Shown here piece after piece: positions 60,728 to 64,000 of a DNA stretch of 64,000 nucleotides. The translations under genes were made by a program, and so were the position numbers. The notes below the pieces were generated by a model. That model searched no databases, was not told the DNA's origin, and saw only the letters and a program-made list of their open reading frames with translations. Source of the DNA: Lacticaseibacillus daqingensis (GTDB lineage Bacteria > Bacillota > Bacilli > Lactobacillales > Lactobacillaceae); NCBI RefSeq assembly GCF_003946115.1, contig NZ_RHOH01000003.1, forward strand, positions 186,001-250,000, written 5' to 3'. Within the stretch, counting starts at the first letter, position 1. The number at the start of each line of letters is the position of its first letter.

Positions 60728-61831
60728 ATGACATACGACTACTTAATCGTCGGCGCTGGCCTGTACGGCGCGACCTTCGCCCAGCAGGCCGCGGCCGCGG
60801 GCAAAACCGCGCTGGTGATCGACCGGCGCGCCCACATCGCGGGCAATGCCTACACCGAAGCGGTGGCAGGCATTGCCGTGCACCGTTACGGCGCACACAT
60901 TTTTCACACCGATGACGACGCCGTCTGGCAGTACGTCAATCGCTTCGCGCGCTTCAACCGCTTCACCAACGCGCCGCTGGCCAATTTTCACGGCCAGCTC
61001 TTCCACCTGCCCTTCAACATGAACACCTTTCACGCGCTGTGGGGCGTGACGACGCCGGCAGCCGCGCAGGCTAAGATCGACGCTCAGCGCCAGACGATGG
61101 CTGGCCGTACACCGACGAATTTGGAGGAGCAGGCCATTGCACTGGTCGGCACCGACCTCTACCGGACACTGGTCAAGGAGTACTCCGAGAAGCAGTGGGG
61201 CCGCGACTGCCGCGCTCTGCCGGCCTTCATCATCCGCCGCCTGCCGCTGCGGATGACCTACGACAACAACTACTTCAATGACCGTCACCAGGGCATCCCC
61301 GAAGCCGGCTACACGGCGCTGGTGGCCGCGATGCTGGCCGATGCGCGCATCACGGTGAAGCTGAACTGTGACTTCCTCGCCGATCGTGCCGCACTGACCG
61401 CGCTGGCCAAGCAGGTGATCTACACCGGCCCGATCGACGCGTTTTTTGACTACCAGCTCGGCGCCCTTGAATACCGCGCGCTGCGTTTCGAAACCACGGT
61501 GGTCGACGCCCCCAACGTTCAGGGTAACGCAGTCATCAACTACACTAGCCACGAGGTCCCCTACACCCGGGTCATCGAGCACAAGCATTTCACCGGGGTG
61601 ATCACGCCGCAAAGCGTTCTCACGCGCGAGTATCCCGAAGCGTGGACGCGCGGCAAGGAACCCTTCTACCCCGTCAACGATGCCGCCAACACGGCGCGCC
61701 TGGCCCAGTACCAAGCCCTAGCGCTTGCGCTGCCCCACGTGCACTTCGGCGGGCGGCTGGGCACGTACCGCTACTACAACATGGACCAGGTCATCCGCAC
61801 CGCGCTGGACGACTGGGCGGCCCAAGTCTAA
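60728..61831 (+). CDS. glf: UDP-galactopyranose mutase
   Basis: A 367-residue flavoenzyme converting UDP-galactopyranose to UDP-galactofuranose for cell-surface glycans. The FAD-binding DYLIVGAGLYGATFAQQ, RRAHIAGNAYTE, YGAHIFHT and the KQWGRDCRALPAF segment are diagnostic; RLGTYRYYNMDQVI near the end closes the FAD site. ATG 60728 follows AAAGGAG. It is divergent from a GT2 gene, the kind expected to use the product. It ends at a bidirectional terminator. Confidence 0.97.
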   Translation: MTYDYLIVGAGLYGATFAQQAAAAGKTALVIDRRAHIAGNAYTEAVAGIAVHRYGAHIFHTDDDAVWQYVNRFARFNRFTNAPLANFHGQLFHLPFNMNTFHALWGVTTPAAAQAKIDAQRQTMAGRTPTNLEEQAIALVGTDLYRTLVKEYSEKQWGRDCRALPAFIIRRLPLRMTYDNNYFNDRHQGIPEAGYTALVAAMLADARITVKLNCDFLADRAALTALAKQVIYTGPIDAFFDYQLGALEYRALRFETTVVDAPNVQGNAVINYTSHEVPYTRVIEHKHFTGVITPQSVLTREYPEAWTRGKEPFYPVNDAANTARLAQYQALALALPHVHFGGRLGTYRYYNMDQVIRTALDDWAAQV

Positions 61832-61862
61832 ACCAAACGGGCAGTTTTATTCCCACAGCTTA

Positions 61863-61908
61863 ACACGCCTCCTCGCAAACCCGAATGCGGGTTCGTGGGG
61901 AGGCGTGT
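61863..61908. terminator. Bidirectional terminator between glf and the kinase gene
   Basis: A 20-base inverted repeat with few mismatches (61863-61882 against 61889-61908) lies between convergent genes. Confidence 0.8.
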
Positions 61909-61925
61909 TGTGCGTGGCCTCGCGA

Positions 61926-63404
61926 TCAGCCATTCTCTTGTTGAAACGCGCTGAGCGCCGCATTAGTGGCCGTCAGCGCCGCGGTGGCCTGCTGCCACAC
62001 CGGCAACAGACGCCGATAAGTCGCGCTGGCGGCCGGCTGGGGCACATACACGCGGCCGGTCGTTGGGGCCGGTGGCGGGGTCACACCGAGGGTTTGCCAA
62101 CCGAGCTTGGCGGCGCCCCACGCCGTGCTGGTGCGCCCACCCGGGATCGTCACCGGCTGCCCCAGCGCATCCGCCAGCACCTGACACCACAGCGGACTGT
62201 TGGCAAAGCCGCCATCCGCTAAGACGCGTTGGGCCGGCCCGGCTAGCGCGGTGACTTGCTGGCTCACGCCCACCAGTGCAAAAACGACCCCTTCCAGCGC
62301 CGCACGGATCATGGCGGCGCGGTCGTGTTGTGGCGTCAGCCCGATGAAGCTGCCACGCGCTGCGCCTGACCACAGCGGGGCCCGCTCCCCATTCAGGTAC
62401 GGCAAAAACAGCAGGCCGCGCGCCCCCGCCGGCACGCCGGCCGCCAGTGCGGTGAGTTGGTCGTAACTGGCTTCGGGCATCAGCGTCTGCTGGACCCAGC
62501 GCAAGACATTGCCGCCATTATTGATCGGGCCCCCCGTCACCCAGAGCCCAGGGGCCAAGTTGTAGGTAAATAGCGCCCCGGCCGGGTCAGCGGTCGGGCG
62601 CGTGGTGGTTTGCCGCACCGCCCCGGAGGTGCCGATGGTCACCACCAAGTCCCCCGGCTCGGCGCCAACGCCAACATTGCTGAGCAGGCCATCCGAGGCG
62701 CCCACGATCAGCGGCACCGATGCGGCGACCCCCAAGGCCGCCGCGCCTTGGAACGTCAAGGCAAGCGTGGTGGTAGGCGCCACCAAACGCGGCAACTGCG
62801 CCGCGGTGACCCCCGCCAGGCGCAGGGCCTGGGGATCCCAGCGCCGCTGATGCCGGTCAAACAGCCCGGTGGCGTTGGCCAGCGCCTCATCTACCACCAA
62901 CTGGCCGGTCAAGCGGGCCATGAGATACGCCTTGATGCCCACCACTTTGGCGGCGCGCGCCATCAGTGCCGGTTGCGCCTGCTGCAAGTGCATCAGCTTC
63001 GCCAGTGGCGTCATCGCCTGAAGCGGGACTCCCAGGCGTTCAAACAGCGTCGCCCGCGCTGGGTGCGCCTGCAAAGCCGCCGCCGCCGCTTGCGCGCGGT
63101 TGTCGGCCCAGGTGAGCACGTGGGTCAGCGGTTGACCGCTTGCGTCAAGAAGCAACAGACTGTGCATGGCGGCCGAAAAACTCAGCCCCGCCACAGCGTT
63201 CGGTGGCAGGCTGGCCACCACTGCCCGCACTCCAGCGCCCACCGCCGCTTCCAGGCGCGCCGGGTCCTGTTCGGCCATCCCCGGGGCGGTTTGAATCAGC
63301 GGATAGGCCTCGTTGGCGCTGGCGACCAGGCGGCCGACCGCGTCAAAGGCGGCCACCTTGGTGCTTGTTGTCCCGATGTCCACGCCGATCATGTATTGTG
63401 TCAC
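61926..63404 (-). CDS. gntK: FGGY-family carbohydrate kinase, probable gluconate kinase
   Basis: A 492-residue sugar kinase. The N-terminal MIGVDIGTTSTKVAAFD binds ATP phosphates, TWADNRA and the mid-protein GASDGLLSNVG and TIGTSGAVR are FGGY motifs, and ADGGFANSPLWCQVLAD is close to the ATP site. The overall pattern is nearest to the lactobacillal gluconate kinases; xylulokinase is the alternative. No gluconate permease or 6-phosphogluconate dehydrogenase gene is adjacent. The ATG has CGGAGGG upstream. Monocistronic here. Confidence 0.85.
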   Translation of the reverse strand: MTQYMIGVDIGTTSTKVAAFDAVGRLVASANEAYPLIQTAPGMAEQDPARLEAAVGAGVRAVVASLPPNAVAGLSFSAAMHSLLLLDASGQPLTHVLTWADNRAQAAAAALQAHPARATLFERLGVPLQAMTPLAKLMHLQQAQPALMARAAKVVGIKAYLMARLTGQLVVDEALANATGLFDRHQRRWDPQALRLAGVTAAQLPRLVAPTTTLALTFQGAAALGVAASVPLIVGASDGLLSNVGVGAEPGDLVVTIGTSGAVRQTTTRPTADPAGALFTYNLAPGLWVTGGPINNGGNVLRWVQQTLMPEASYDQLTALAAGVPAGARGLLFLPYLNGERAPLWSGAARGSFIGLTPQHDRAAMIRAALEGVVFALVGVSQQVTALAGPAQRVLADGGFANSPLWCQVLADALGQPVTIPGGRTSTAWGAAKLGWQTLGVTPPPAPTTGRVYVPQPAASATYRRLLPVWQQATAALTATNAALSAFQQENG

Positions 63405-63476
63405 GCGCTCGCCCTCCGTTGGTCGTTCTGCGTTTTAGTATCACGCAGCCATCCCGTGCACGCAACCCCTTAAAAC

Positions 63477-63505
63477 TTGCCAAGTGGCGCATTCCCCGCT
63501 ACGCT
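63477..63505 (+). promoter_or_regulatory. Promoter of ilvE
   Basis: TTGCCA and TACGCT are separated by 17 bases, 32 bases before the start codon. Confidence 0.5.
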
Positions 63506-63536
63506 TAGCAGTATCTCAAGAACTGGAGGAATCACG

Positions 63537-64000
63537 ATGACCGTTGATCTGAACTGGGCCGAACTCGGCTTCGACTACATGAACCTGCCGTATCGCTACG
63601 AAAGCCACTGGCAAAACGGGGCCTGGGACGCGGGCCAACTGGTGAGCGGCAACACTATCACCATCAGTGTCGCCAGCCCCGCCTTGCACTACGGGCAGCA
63701 AGCGTTCGAGGGCCTCAAGGCGTACCGCACCAAGAGCGGCGCGATCCAGCTCTTTCGCCCGGATCAAAACGCGAAGCGGCTGGCCAACTCAGCTGCGCGC
63801 CTGCTGATGCCGGCCGTGCCGGAAGATCAGTTCATCGCGGCGGTGCAGCAGGTCGTCCGCGCCAACCAGGATTACGTGCCCCCGTACGGCACCGGGGCGA
63901 CGCTGTACCTGCGCCCCCTGCTGATCGGCATCGGCGACAACATTGGTGTTGCCCCCGCCAAGGAATACCTGTTCACCATTTTTGCCATGCCCGTGGGCGC
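63537..64000 (+). CDS. ilvE: Branched-chain amino-acid aminotransferase, partial (runs off the window)
   Basis: The first 154 codons of a fold-type IV PLP transaminase. The N-terminus MTVDLNWAELGFDYMNLPYR and ASPALHYGQQAFEGLKAYR, then LFRPDQNAKRLANSAARLLMP and TLYLRPLLIG, match BCAT-type IlvE proteins. The PLP lysine lies beyond the window. ATG 63537 follows TGGAGGAA. It interconverts branched-chain amino acids and 2-oxo acids using 2-oxoglutarate, complementing glutamate dehydrogenase and BrnQ encoded in this window. Confidence 0.93.
   Translation, partial: MTVDLNWAELGFDYMNLPYRYESHWQNGAWDAGQLVSGNTITISVASPALHYGQQAFEGLKAYRTKSGAIQLFRPDQNAKRLANSAARLLMPAVPEDQFIAAVQQVVRANQDYVPPYGTGATLYLRPLLIGIGDNIGVAPAKEYLFTIFAMPVG

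Overview
The window is high-GC (roughly 60 percent), tightly packed Firmicutes DNA that reads as a chromosomal segment of a lactobacillus (Lactobacillaceae, plausibly a high-GC Lacticaseibacillus-like species). Supporting signs are AGGAGG ribosome sites, extended -10 promoters, the relQ-nadK-rluD order, a SpxH/YjbH homologue, CoiA, a stand-alone glucitol-type EIIA protein, an Ile T-box ahead of brnQ and several stand-alone PTS subunits. I assigned taxonomy by gene content only. I saw no rRNA or tRNA gene, CRISPR array, transposase or phage gene.

Layout: 0-3.3 kb holds a PTS EIIA-like protein, 6-phosphogluconolactonase, UppP and CutC. 3.3-9.2 kb holds two DegV paralogues, the rluD-nadK-relQ stress/NADP cluster and the divergent CYTH and YjbH genes. 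9.3-16 kb holds alanine dehydrogenase, CoiA, the UPF0210/UPF0237 pair, a hydrolase, a flavin reductase, an acetyltransferase and a PadR-membrane protein unit with a striking palindromic operator. 17-24.5 kb holds an orphan Dxs, an ArsR-SdpI-like unit, a FabK-like enzyme, a broken AIM24 gene and three oxidoreductases. 24.5-33.5 kb holds an L,D-transpeptidase, an ABC-F protein with an attenuator-like leader, an alpha-L-fucosidase, an FtsX-type ABC transporter with a TetR regulator, a flavin reductase, a structured gene-free stretch and a cold shock protein. 33.7-45.8 kb holds glutamate dehydrogenase, an amino-acid permease, two SstT symporters, a heterodimeric ABC exporter and the DUF969-DUF979-pcp operon. 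45.8-49.2 kb holds rpiA, an RpiR regulator and a lone PTS EIIC.

49.3-56.9 kb is the most unusual part. It is a leftward operon of lower GC encoding mannose-family EIIC, EIID, a membrane-anchored phosphodiesterase/phosphatase-fold protein with carbohydrate-binding-type domains, EIIB, a MurR/RpiR regulator and the MurNAc-6-phosphate etherase MurQ, followed after a terminator by a TauE/SafE permease. It looks like a system that releases an extracellular amino-sugar ligand, imports and phosphorylates it, and processes it through MurQ. This gene combination is not one I recognise as described.

56.5-64 kb holds the T-box-controlled brnQ, a repeat-like element, an esterase, a GT2 glycosyltransferase, UDP-galactopyranose mutase, a gluconate-kinase-like FGGY kinase and the start of ilvE. 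Amino-acid metabolism is a recurring theme: alanine and glutamate dehydrogenases, BrnQ, IlvE, SstT, an APC permease and pyroglutamyl peptidase.
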